Source: JAAXGX01 sp965203565 (GTDB taxonomy: Bacteria; Acidobacteriota; Vicinamibacteria; Vicinamibacterales; UBA8438). From it: a DNA stretch of 64,000 nucleotides. The notes under the pieces are model-generated. The model worked only from the letters and a program-made list of their open reading frames with translations, made no database searches and was not told where the DNA came from. The stretch covers positions 744,001 to 808,000 of the forward strand of contig OZ241896.1 in NCBI GenBank assembly GCA_965203565.1, read 5' to 3'. A program made the position numbers and the translations under genes. Below are positions 33,601 through 41,455 of the stretch, piece by piece; position 1 is the stretch's first letter, and each line of letters begins with the position of its first letter.

Positions 33601-36128
33601 GGCCGCTTCTCCGAGAGGTCGTTGCTGTTGGAAGACATGCTGAAGGGGACGTCATCAGCAGGTTGCAGCCGCAGTCCATCGACTACGCCCGCGCGGGAAA
33701 GCAGTTGGCCCCGATCCTCCACGGCGACCCGCCAGCGCTCATCGCCGGGCGGGAGCAGCATCGCCCTTGTCAGTCGTCGGGCTGCCTGGTCAGGCAACTC
33801 GGCAGCCAGCACCCGGACGTCGTCGCCATGCCGGTCCGGCCAACCGGGTCCGAAGACGGCGTCCTTCATTGAAAACCAGCCGCCGTGGCAGCCGACCGGC
33901 AGTTGTCGAAGCAACGGCGACAAACTGCCCGGCGGATCGTCGCCGAGAAGCCGGAGCGTCCAGTCGAGGATTTCGGCGCAACGGTTCGCTTCCGGGCTTC
34001 CATGCGGAGCGGGCAACGAAGGCAGCACCGGGACGACGACGTTCCGGAGGAGATCCTCACGTCGGGGGCTCCACGCGAACCGGCTGTCAAGGAACTTCTG
34101 GACCTCGGTGTTGCGGCGCTGTTGGCCCTCGTGTGTTCGCACGTCCGAGTGCAGAAAAGCGATGCGCTCCCGAAGCGCTTCGGGCACATCCTTAACGAGA
34201 TCCGCGATGTCGTCGACGTCTTGCACGGGCTGAAAGAACAGTTTCGTGGCGTCCGACGCCGCGATCAGACGCCCATCCCCGGTGGGAAGAAAATGCGCGT
34301 CGGCAAGTAGATCCGGACCATGCCGCGGCTTTGAGTGCAGATCATCCGGCAGAGCCGCCAGGAGGCTGCGCAGGAAGACGTTCCAGTCGATGTCCGCCTC
34401 GCAATCCCGGACCCACGCCGCCATGTGCTCTATCGTGCTGGCCCACTCCGGATGCTTCGGCTCCAGCTTACCGCCGAGGTCAACGATGAGTTTCCTGACA
34501 GCATCTTTGCGACAATCGAGTTCCTTCGACACGACGGCGAATCCGGCGTGCTCGCGCCAGCGGTCAACCCCGATCGGGTCATCGTCATCGAGATCTCGCA
34601 TCACTCGCGCCTCACCGGGCGTACGCCAGCCGTCGTCGCAAAGGATCAAAGCCTGATCGCCCAGTGGGCAGTCTCGCTCCACTGCACGTTCACGAAGTTT
34701 GTCGATCAGAGACCATTGTTCGCCACCCACCTCCTTCATGGACGCCAGGACGTCCAGGACCGCCCGCGCACGCCAGCCCTCCGGCGGCCCCGCCGCCAGC
34801 CCATGAACGGCGTCGAGGCACAGGTTCAGCACGCTGTCCAGAAGGAATTCGTTGTAAGGTTCTTGGAAGTCGATCTGCCTGCGGTCGAGAGAACCGTAGA
34901 AGGGAGCATTGACGTGCGCGCCCGTCCCGGTCGTCTTTTCCGTCGGCAGGAATATCACGAAAACGCCCTCTGGAAAAGCGGGAGCGTCTTCGACGGCTAC
35001 TCCCACCTCGGCCTGCCGTACTTCCGGCCAGCGGTTCGGTAAATGCTTCACCGCGGCGTGGATGGCGGCGGCGCCATCCACGTCATCGTCTCCACCGATA
35101 ATTCGAGTCCACACATGAAACTGGCGAACGGGAGCATCGATGGATGCCACCGCGGCAGTGCTGACTCGCAGCCGCCGCTGGCGGGTCCGCGAATCTCCCG
35201 CATGACTCGCCTTCGGTTCGACCGTGCGATCCAGAACGCACCGCTCGCCATCGACTTCGATGACGAGCGCCGCAAGGTGATCGAGAAAGATGACCGACCG
35301 GGCGTCCCGCAGAGCGTCGAGCTGCTCCTTCACAGACTGAACTGCATCTTCGCGGGCGAGCATCCTGCCGCCATCCAGCAGCAGCCGGACTACGGTCGCG
35401 TACCCTTCGTTCAGCAGGCTCCGCACTGCGGTCGGCATCTCCTCGGCTGGAAGCGGAATCAGGTACGGTGAGAGGAACTTTTTCGCTTCGTGCGCAGCAT
35501 CGATCTTCGCCTCCGCCAAACGCCGCCGAAATTGATCCAGTTGTTCCTGCGACCAGTCGACGAGCCGGCAATCGGGAGCGAACGGTGAGCGGACGTCGAG
35601 CCCGTGCTGCTCCAAATCCTGTGCCGCGTCTGTCACCTGATCGATCACGGCAGGATCGAAACGGAACGCGAAGCACGTGTCGCTTCCGACCGGAGGCGTG
35701 GACCAGATTTCCGGACAGCCGGACACCTCCAGAACGCTCCGAAAGCCCAACCCCTTGTTACCGACGCTCTTGTTCGGGTCCTTCGGACTCTGCGCAAGCT
35801 GGCAGATCCCCTTGAAGTCCTCGTGACGGAATGGAAGTCCGCTGTTTCCAACAAGCAGGACGGGTTCGGGATCGGTGCTCAGCACGAACGAGATGCGTCG
35901 CGAGTCGTCCGGCTTCGCATTCGCCAGCGCGTCATGGGCGTTCTGCAGCAACTCCAGGACGCACCGTCCCTGATATTCCTGTGCGATCTGTGCGTCGAGA
36001 CTGGCGACGGTCCGGTAGTTCCGAGTGCCGTTCTTGAGCTCGTCGAAGAACGTCCGCACTTGGCTCCGAGCCTGATCGGCTACGAGCCGGTCGCCGGCCT
36101 GCCTTGACGGTGAACGGTCGACTGGCAT
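30639..36128 (-). CDS. NO VEIN/sacsin-like giant protein: N-terminal GHKL ATPase, C-terminal DUF3883 nuclease-like domain
   Basis: 1829 residues. The N-terminus has GHKL features as in sacsin: LLQNAHDAL (Asn63), LLVGNSGLPF (91-100) and SVGNKGLGFRSVL (121-133). The long middle has no recognisable motif. The last about 180 residues match DUF3883, the NO VEIN C-terminal domain: RELIGIVGEIHAYRYL, GFDFQFTHKRKKWCVEVKAT with a PD-(D/E)XK-like Asp, Glu and Lys, then EVEAATDLARKKGGRW. The combination is known from the plant NO VEIN protein and scattered bacterial proteins in defence islands. G+C is clearly lower than in rluD, suggesting transfer. Inferred role: defence ATPase with nuclease output. Confidence 0.75.
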   Translation of the reverse strand: MPVDRSPSRQAGDRLVADQARSQVRTFFDELKNGTRNYRTVASLDAQIAQEYQGRCVLELLQNAHDALANAKPDDSRRISFVLSTDPEPVLLVGNSGLPFRHEDFKGICQLAQSPKDPNKSVGNKGLGFRSVLEVSGCPEIWSTPPVGSDTCFAFRFDPAVIDQVTDAAQDLEQHGLDVRSPFAPDCRLVDWSQEQLDQFRRRLAEAKIDAAHEAKKFLSPYLIPLPAEEMPTAVRSLLNEGYATVVRLLLDGGRMLAREDAVQSVKEQLDALRDARSVIFLDHLAALVIEVDGERCVLDRTVEPKASHAGDSRTRQRRLRVSTAAVASIDAPVRQFHVWTRIIGGDDDVDGAAAIHAAVKHLPNRWPEVRQAEVGVAVEDAPAFPEGVFVIFLPTEKTTGTGAHVNAPFYGSLDRRQIDFQEPYNEFLLDSVLNLCLDAVHGLAAGPPEGWRARAVLDVLASMKEVGGEQWSLIDKLRERAVERDCPLGDQALILCDDGWRTPGEARVMRDLDDDDPIGVDRWREHAGFAVVSKELDCRKDAVRKLIVDLGGKLEPKHPEWASTIEHMAAWVRDCEADIDWNVFLRSLLAALPDDLHSKPRHGPDLLADAHFLPTGDGRLIAASDATKLFFQPVQDVDDIADLVKDVPEALRERIAFLHSDVRTHEGQQRRNTEVQKFLDSRFAWSPRREDLLRNVVVPVLPSLPAPHGSPEANRCAEILDWTLRLLGDDPPGSLSPLLRQLPVGCHGGWFSMKDAVFGPGWPDRHGDDVRVLAAELPDQAARRLTRAMLLPPGDERWRVAVEDRGQLLSRAGVVDGLRLQPADDVPFSMSSNSNDLSEKRPADIPPKAWAEWCRVASQEVQQTHYARRHAYELSGIRLLPEVHHLAELKPSGRRALSRLVLASLDHWNAGWESVTVQKIDGHSRQWHVTSPLKHWLRTFAWLSDSDEGEQPLSRRWLAPVSILRGQFERYSHLDPLSLDLARRLDTDPGLKKQLVRLGLNVYPTEDDQTGPELLEALATAWTENRAPTGRFDAFLGQVRDAWRHLDPDRGLPETFLVRTGQRAFSALGRNELADVYLPDNRDRARTLREHGKEILEMELRDASRLADAITGASDVRRASLLEERHVIDGAPWEEQGKEQADGILPLDETEYQWLPVVLLSVAAHGGNNPTGATTKAWRNAADRLRRARVLECDEISVELVDDNRSVGSSKPPAQWLPGDVLAVRRGVESYDTLASAAQALLDRQDLLKDLRLVLGALSVQEEVTQERIESALDRAQIDSQALADVRQRWDGNTSLLVDRIRPVLMLFGISGNGLDAAAADVDLLSEWLSVNLPQWPTPDLLSAARKSRDDHEMGTAAWEALGDVAQLPAWNAALAKLGDRYETVENHSVSDQTTDHLKEAKALLRGLARHVAIKEGDPDLFHRIEKVSQDFSGDTDWATRWWEAPFDAVINALRDLYAEIPGVKPHLKVLEDVGTVDDLRDEFQREGIAIAPDPYETADGNRKRLENVLTDVRDLHRTWMELRAPNETQTQHPNVQADPPAAAYLRPWSDAELLKKVLEILGDEEFTAACDDCSTLDAIRRKLDLTPEKVEARRQERLSREQEKKRRSRTFDVAGMPFEVGGESCRELFDRLGELPVPEGPCARQDEFTPLAKARTNSGEGGRRRGGGTVPATPRPSADCRELIGIVGEIHAYRYLRKEFGEEAVTRDAWVSEIRRKVLPPVEGEPHNVSDGHGFDFQFTHKRKKWCVEVKATAGDDSQFDLGISEVEAATDLARKKGGRWRILRVRKALSDRSEVDWLPNPFEDGFRDRFRLHQGGMRVSYSRSRR

Positions 36129-36135
36129 CGCGGAT

Positions 36136-36637
36136 TCAGGGTCCCAGAGCGCCTATCGGGACGACGCCCACTGCGCCCGGCGTCACCGAGCCGTAGCCGG
36201 CCGGGACGAGCACCGCGAGCGCGGACGGCGGGCCGTGGTCGCTGCGCTCCATGCGTCGGGCGAGCTTGCGCAGATTCTTCGCGCCGTTCTCCACCCAGCG
36301 CTCGCCCAGCTTGATCTCGAACGCCGCCCAGCGGCCGTCCGCCGCCTCCACGATCGCGTCCACTTCCAGCCCGTCCTTTTCCCGATAGTGGAACACCTGC
36401 GCGTCGGCGGCCTGGGCATGGACGCGCAGGTCGCGGATGACCAGCGACTTGAACAGCAGGCCGAGCAGCTCGAGGTCGGCCGTCAGGCGGGCGGGCGTGG
36501 CGCGGAGGGCCGCAACCGCCAGAGACGGGTCGACGAAGTGCCGGACCGGCGCGCGCCGGAGCGTCGCGCGGGACCGCAGGTGCGGCGCCCACGCCGGCAG
36601 ATGCTCCACCACTCATGAGCCGCTCCAGGGCGTCGAG
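36136..36637 (-). pseudogene. 3' remnant of an AAA/DUF4143 ATPase with a frameshift
   Basis: About 158 codons match only the C-terminal DUF4143 half (LPAWAPHLRSRATLRRAP, HFVDPSLAVAALRATP, FHYREKDGLEVDAIVEA, WAAFEIKLGERWVENGAKNL). Upstream, LDALERLM continues the family sequence in another frame, and a single extra A at 36613 or nearby (ATG-A-GTGGTGGAG) separates it from VVEHLPAW. The N-terminal AAA ATPase is absent. Full-length members run 400-450 residues. Left-over accessory DNA at the junction between the NO VEIN-like gene and hsdM. Confidence 0.7.
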
Positions 36638-36721
36638 GTCGCGGCAGGTAGCGCATCGGCGGATCCGGCGTACAGGTTCGAGATGACCCTACCTTGGCGA
36701 CAGGTGCGCGGGCAACTCCAA

Positions 36722-36788
36722 CGGGTGATTCGGCGAGAGTTCAGCGGGTAATTCGGCGAACGTTCAGCGGGTGATTCGGCGAATTTTC
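36722..36788 (+). repeat. Three 23-bp direct repeats
   Basis: CGGGTGATTCGGCGA followed by GAGTTCAG, then CGGGTAATTCGGCGAACGTT with CAG, then CGGGTGATTCGGCGAATTTT with CG: three near-identical units at 36722, 36745 and 36768 with no spacers. Not a CRISPR array. May be binding sites or slippage products. Confidence 0.7.
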
Positions 36789-36822
36789 GTCCAGGCGTGG
36801 CGCCGGTGATGACGCGGCGGCG

Positions 36823-36874
36823 CCTGATGGCCGGATGCTGCTGCGGCGCGCTGACCGACCTGCCGTGGGGCGGG
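36823..36874 (+). pseudogene. 52-bp fragment of lgt
   Basis: Encodes LMAGCCCGALTDLPWG, matching LMAGCCYGAPTDLPWG of the intact lgt at 29237-29288 with about 49 of 52 bases identical, in the same orientation. No other part of lgt is present. A duplicated scrap next to hsdM. Confidence 0.8.
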
Positions 36875-36937
36875 CGAGAAACGGCGCCGCCCGCCATCGG
36901 GGTAGGATCACGCTCGCGGGGAGACGCCCGCCGCCCG

Positions 36938-38923
36938 ATGCCCGACCACGGCTACTTCGCCACCCTGATCTGGCAGATCGCCGACCTGCTGCGCGGCCCC
37001 TACCGCCCGCCGCAGTACGAGCGCGTGATGCTGCCGATGACCGTGCTCCGCCGCTTCGACTGCGTGCTCGCCCCCACCAAGGCGAAGGTGCTCGCGGAGT
37101 ACGGGCGGCGCAAGGCGCGGCTGCGGGGCGAGGCCCTCGACCGCCGGCTCGCCGCGGTGGCCGGGCAGCGCTTCCACAACCATTCGTCCCTCGACTTCGA
37201 GAAGCTGCAGGGCGACCCCGACCACGTCGCGCAGCACCTGGCCAGCTACGTCCAGGGCTTCTCGGCCAACGTGCGCCGCATCTTCGAGTACTTCGAGTTC
37301 GAGGCCGAGATCGAGAAGATGCGGGAGGCGCAGGTCCTCTACCTGGTCGTCTCGCGCTTCCGGTCCGTCGACCTGCACCCCGACACGGTGCCGAACGCGC
37401 AGATGGGGCTGATCTTCGAGAACCTGATCCGCCGCTTCAACGAGCTCGCCAACGAGACCGCCGGCGACCACTTCACGCCGCGCGAGGTCATCCGGCTGAT
37501 GGTCGGCCTGCTGTTCATCGACGACGACGCGCTGCTCGCCACCCCCGGCGCCGTCCGCACCCTGCTCGACCCCGCCTGCGGCACCGGCGGGATGCTGGCC
37601 GAGGCCCAGGGCTACCTGCGCGACCACCACCGCGAGGCGGCGCTCTACGTCCACGGCCAGGACTGGAACAAGCGCGCCTTCGCCACCGCCGCCTCCGACA
37701 TGCTGATGAAGCAGGTGAGCCGCAACGGCGGCGGCGACGCCGTGCGCTTCGGCGACAGCCTCGTCGACGACCGCTTCGCGGGCGAGACCTTCGACTACTT
37801 CCTCACCAACCCGCCCTTCGGCGTCGACTGGAAGCGGCAGCGCGACGCGGTCCGGCGCGAGCACGAGCAGCGGGGCTTCGCGGGCCGTTTCGGGGCCGGC
37901 CTGCCGCGGGTGAACGACGGCGCGCTCCTCTTCCTGCAGCACATGATCGACAAGTTCGAGCCGCTGTGCCCCGAGAAGCACCGCCACGGCTCGCGGCTCG
38001 CCATCGTCTTCAGCGGCTCGCCGCTCTTCACCGGCGGCGCCGGCTCCGGCGAGAGCGGCATCCGCCGCTGGATCATCGAGAACGACTGGCTCGAGGCGAT
38101 CGTCGCCCTGCCCGAACAGATGTTCTACAACACCGGCATCGGCACCTACGTCTGGATCGTCACCAACCGCAAGGCGGAGCGGCGCCGGGGCCGCATCCAG
38201 TTGCTCGACGCCCGCGACCTGTGGACCGCGGGCGGCAGCCCCGACAGCCGCCGCAGCCTCGGCGACAAGCGCCGGCACCTGTCGGCCGCCCAGATCGACG
38301 AAATCGTGCGGCTCTACGGCCGCTTCGAGGCCGGCGGCCGTTCGAAGATCTTCGACAACGCCGCCTTCGGCTACACCCGCGTCACCGTCGAGCGCCCGCT
38401 CCGCCTGCGCTGGCGGATGACCACCGACGGCAAGGCGCGCTTCCTCGACGCCTGCCCGCTGCTGGCGGGCGACGTCCAGGCCATCGACCAGGCGCTCGGC
38501 CGCAAGCCGCTCCGCGACTGGAACGCCGTCCGCGAGCGCATCGCCGGCCTGCTGCGCGCCCGCGGGTCGTTCTGGCGCAAGAGCGAGCACCGGCTGTTCC
38601 GCGACGTGTTCACCGTCCGCGACCCCGAGGCCGAGCCGGTCCGGGCCGAGGACGGGGGGAGCGGCTTCGAACCCGACCCGAAGCTGCGCGACTTCGAGAA
38701 CGTCCCGCTCGCCGACGACGTCGACGCGTACTTCGCGCGCGAGGTCCGCCCCCACGTCCCCGACGCGTGGATGGACCGCGGCAAGGACAAGGCGGGCTGC
38801 GAAATCAACTTCAACCGGCACTTCCATACGTACACGCCGCCCCGCCTGCTGGCGGAGATCGACGCGGACCTGAAGCGGGCCGAGGAGGAGATCGTGCGGC
38901 TGTTGCGGGAGGTGGCGGGGTGA
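36938..38923 (+). CDS. hsdM: Type I restriction-modification system DNA methyltransferase subunit
   Basis: 661 residues. N-terminal HsdM helical domain (FATLIWQIADLLRGPYRPPQ, VMLPMTVLRRFDCVL), then the N6-adenine methyltransferase: TPREVIRLMVGLL, SAM motif DPACGTGGML near residue 210 and catalytic NPPFGVDW near 290, followed by GIGTYVWIVTNRK. The C-terminus DADLKRAEEEIVRLLREVAG is duplicated downstream in DNA. Modifies the adenine of the recognition site together with HsdS; the restriction subunit lies 16 kb away. Start ATG 36938 (MPDHGYFATL) is where homology begins. Confidence 0.94.
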   Translation: MPDHGYFATLIWQIADLLRGPYRPPQYERVMLPMTVLRRFDCVLAPTKAKVLAEYGRRKARLRGEALDRRLAAVAGQRFHNHSSLDFEKLQGDPDHVAQHLASYVQGFSANVRRIFEYFEFEAEIEKMREAQVLYLVVSRFRSVDLHPDTVPNAQMGLIFENLIRRFNELANETAGDHFTPREVIRLMVGLLFIDDDALLATPGAVRTLLDPACGTGGMLAEAQGYLRDHHREAALYVHGQDWNKRAFATAASDMLMKQVSRNGGGDAVRFGDSLVDDRFAGETFDYFLTNPPFGVDWKRQRDAVRREHEQRGFAGRFGAGLPRVNDGALLFLQHMIDKFEPLCPEKHRHGSRLAIVFSGSPLFTGGAGSGESGIRRWIIENDWLEAIVALPEQMFYNTGIGTYVWIVTNRKAERRRGRIQLLDARDLWTAGGSPDSRRSLGDKRRHLSAAQIDEIVRLYGRFEAGGRSKIFDNAAFGYTRVTVERPLRLRWRMTTDGKARFLDACPLLAGDVQAIDQALGRKPLRDWNAVRERIAGLLRARGSFWRKSEHRLFRDVFTVRDPEAEPVRAEDGGSGFEPDPKLRDFENVPLADDVDAYFAREVRPHVPDAWMDRGKDKAGCEINFNRHFHTYTPPRLLAEIDADLKRAEEEIVRLLREVAG

Positions 38924-39102
38924 ATAGCTGCCTCGACACGCCGCCCCGCCCGCTGGCGGAGATCGACGCGGACCTGAAGCGGGCGGAGGAGGAGATCGTG
39001 CGGCTGCCGCGGGAGGTGGTGGGGTGAGCGCCGCGGTCGACGACGCCCCGGGCGTTGCGCAGGATGGAGATCGTGCGGTTGTTGCGGGAGGTGGTGGGGT
39101 GA
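38832..39102 (+). repeat. Tandem duplications of the hsdM 3' end
   Basis: A 92-bp segment ending at the hsdM stop (38832-38923) is repeated at 38936-39027 with a few substitutions, including the TGA, and its last 37 bp recur at 39066-39102. Each ends GGAGGTGG(C/T)GGGGTGA. The third copy's GGGGTGA contains the GTG proposed as the hsdS start, so the junction has been remade by duplication. Confidence 0.88.
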
Positions 39103-40397
39103 GCGTGGCCACCGACTCGACTTGGCCGGTGAAGCGTATGCGTTTCCTCACGCGACGTGATCTTTCCGAAGAACGGCAGAAAATTCTGGAAGGAGTCACG
39201 CGGGCTACGTTTTTGCCAATGGAGGCCGTCGGGGAACGAGGCGATCTCGACCTTTCGATCACGCGATGCGTCGAAGAGGTTCGGAACGGCTATACGCAGT
39301 TTTTCGATGGTGACGTTCTGATAGCCAAGATCACGCCGTGCTTCGAGAACGGTAAGGGGGCCGTCGTCAATGGAACCCGGAACGGAGTCGGCTTCGGCAC
39401 CACCGAGCTCCACGTGTTGACGCCTACAAGCGAAATAGACGCACGCTTTCTGTACTACACGACGGTCAGTGATCGTTTTCGCAAACTTGGCGAAGCCGCG
39501 ATGTTCGGGGCCGCCGGCCAGAAACGCGTACCCGAGGAGTTCGTCCGAGAGTACCGAATTCCTGTTCCGCCGCTCGCAAGACAGCGCGCCATCGCCGACT
39601 ACCTCGGCCGCGAAACGGCGCGGCTGGACGCGCTGGTGGCGGCGAAGGAACGCCTGCTGGCGCTTCTGGCCGAGAAGCGCCGGGCGCTCGTCACCCGCGC
39701 CGTCACCCGCGGTCTCGACCCGCGCGTTCCGACGCGGGATTCCGGTGTCCCGTGGCTGGGGGAGATCCCGGCGCACTGGGAGATCTGGAAGATCGGACAT
39801 GTGGCGTCGGTTGGAAACGGATCGACTCCGAGCCGGAACCGCGCCGCGTACTGGACCGACGGGACGATTCCCTGGCTCAACAGCAGCGCCGTGAACCGGC
39901 CGGAAGTCACGGACGCCGATCAGTTCGTGACGGCGCTCGCCGTCCGGCAGTGTCACCTGCCGCTGGTGAAAGCAGGCAGTGTTCTCGTAGCCATTACCGG
40001 CCAGGGAAAGACACGTGGTCGAGCGGTCGTGTCGTCGATAGATTCCACTATCAATCAGCACCTCGCATTCATCCGGCCCGACGGCTCCCGGCTGCGGCCG
40101 TGGTTTCTCAGGTGGACGCTGTTGGCCGCCTACGATTTCCTCAGAAGCATCAGTGACGACGCCGGTGGAACCAAGGGCGCACTGACGTGCGAAGATGTCG
40201 CTGATCTCCGCGTGCCGGTTCCCCCGTCGGACGAACAGGCGGTCATTCTCATCCACATCGCGTCTTTCGTCGAGCGTGTCGATTCGCTTCGGGCAGCGAC
40301 GAAAGATACTATTTTGCTCATCAAGGAGCGCCGCGCCGCTCTCATCACCGCCGCCGTGATCGGACAAACCGGACATTTGGCAAAGGACACCGGTTGA
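39099..40397 (+). CDS. hsdS: Type I restriction system specificity subunit
   Basis: 432 residues from GTG 39099. Two target-recognition domains: the first ends GAAGQKRVPEEFVREYRIPV and leads into the conserved helix PPLARQRAIADYLGRETARLD; the second begins WLGEIPAHWEIWKIGHVASV and ends DLRVPVPPSDEQAVILIHI with its helix. The TRDs have lower G+C than the conserved helices, typical of TRD swapping. It determines the DNA target of HsdM/HsdR. The start region overlaps the duplicated hsdM tail. The C5 methyltransferase follows after 5 bp. Confidence 0.92.
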   Translation: MSVATDSTWPVKRMRFLTRRDLSEERQKILEGVTRATFLPMEAVGERGDLDLSITRCVEEVRNGYTQFFDGDVLIAKITPCFENGKGAVVNGTRNGVGFGTTELHVLTPTSEIDARFLYYTTVSDRFRKLGEAAMFGAAGQKRVPEEFVREYRIPVPPLARQRAIADYLGRETARLDALVAAKERLLALLAEKRRALVTRAVTRGLDPRVPTRDSGVPWLGEIPAHWEIWKIGHVASVGNGSTPSRNRAAYWTDGTIPWLNSSAVNRPEVTDADQFVTALAVRQCHLPLVKAGSVLVAITGQGKTRGRAVVSSIDSTINQHLAFIRPDGSRLRPWFLRWTLLAAYDFLRSISDDAGGTKGALTCEDVADLRVPVPPSDEQAVILIHIASFVERVDSLRAATKDTILLIKERRAALITAAVIGQTGHLAKDTG

Positions 40398-40402
40398 GTC
40401 AG

Positions 40403-41428
40403 ATGAGTGCGAAGAAACTTCGTCAGGACGCAATGCCCGTGGCCGTCGAGGATGGCAACGTGCGTGAACGCGAAAAATCGAAATCCAAGCGCCCGACGGC
40501 GGTTTCCCTGTTCAGCGGTTGCGGCGGATCGGACGCGGGGCTTGTCGCCGCCGGTTTCGACGTGGTGTTCGCGAACGACAGCGCGCCATATGCCAGAGAG
40601 CTGTACGAGGCCAACCTGCCGGAAACCGATTTCCAATGCAAGGACGTACGGGAAATCCGCTCGTTTCCGAAGGCGGATCTACTGGTTGGTTGTTATCCGT
40701 GCCAGGGATTCAGCCAAGGCGGCGCCAGGATATCCAACAGAAAGATAAATTATCTCTACCGGGAATTCGACCGGGCGCTACGGCAAATAAAACCCAGAGC
40801 TTTTGCCGTAGAAAACGTCTCCGGGATGCGTCGAAGTGACTTTGCCCATCTTCTGCATAGTCAGATTACGAGATTCCGGATGGCCGGCTATCGGGTCGAT
40901 CACCAGTTGCTCGACGCCGCAAATTACGGAGTGCCGCAGAAAAGAGCGAGAATCTTCATCGTCGGCGTGCGAAGCGACGTTGACAAACGCTATACGTTTC
41001 CTCGCCCCACACATGCTGTTGATGGCAAGGAATGTTTCAGGACCGTAGCTGATGCTCTGGCCGGCTTGCCGGAGTGGCCAGATGGTGAGTTTTTTGACGA
41101 CAAGTTTCACTGGTACTACATGTCCCGCAACAGGCGCTGTGACTGGTCGGAGCCCAGCAAGACGATTGTCAGCCACCCGCGCCACATGCCGCTTCACCCG
41201 ATGAGTCCAAAGTTGATACGGGTGCATACTGACAAGTGGATCTGGTCCCGTGAGGATGCGCCCAAACGCCGATTCTCGTACCGCGAAGCCGCGTGCCTCC
41301 AGGGCTTCGGCAAGGACATGGTTTTTCCGGAAACCGGATCGATGAGGGCGAAATACAGAGCGATCGGAAATGCGGTTCCGCCGTTGCTGTTCAAGGCCAT
41401 AGGGGAAGCATTTGGCGACATCTGGTGA
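40403..41428 (+). CDS. DNA (cytosine-5) methyltransferase
   Basis: 341 residues with the C5-methylase order: AVSLFSGCGGSDAGLVAAGF (SAM motif, about 33-52), catalytic Cys100 in GCYPCQGFSQGG, ENVSGM at 137-142, AANYGVPQKRARIFIVGV (QxRxR), a target-recognition region, and YRAIGNAVPPLL at the end. It starts 5 bp after hsdS on the same strand. G+C is well below the backbone. Convergent with the vsr-parB-nuclease operon, suggesting one mobile restriction-like module inserted behind hsdS. Confidence 0.94.
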   Translation: MSAKKLRQDAMPVAVEDGNVREREKSKSKRPTAVSLFSGCGGSDAGLVAAGFDVVFANDSAPYARELYEANLPETDFQCKDVREIRSFPKADLLVGCYPCQGFSQGGARISNRKINYLYREFDRALRQIKPRAFAVENVSGMRRSDFAHLLHSQITRFRMAGYRVDHQLLDAANYGVPQKRARIFIVGVRSDVDKRYTFPRPTHAVDGKECFRTVADALAGLPEWPDGEFFDDKFHWYYMSRNRRCDWSEPSKTIVSHPRHMPLHPMSPKLIRVHTDKWIWSREDAPKRRFSYREAACLQGFGKDMVFPETGSMRAKYRAIGNAVPPLLFKAIGEAFGDIW

Positions 41429-41455
41429 CCGGCGTTCAGTGACCACGGAGAGCGC

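Larger units (their letters stand above)
36638..36937. other. Non-coding junction between DUF4143 remnant and hsdM
   Basis: This 300-bp stretch has no credible gene. It holds three 23-bp direct repeats (36722-36788) and a 52-bp fragment of lgt (36823-36874). The frame leading into hsdM from 36797 is open but reads the lgt fragment and then unrelated sequence, so it is not part of HsdM. Looks like a recombination scar. Confidence 0.6.

Noticed and set aside
36722..36788. Possible CRISPR array
   Set aside because: Three 23-bp units follow each other with no spacers and there are no cas genes in the window.
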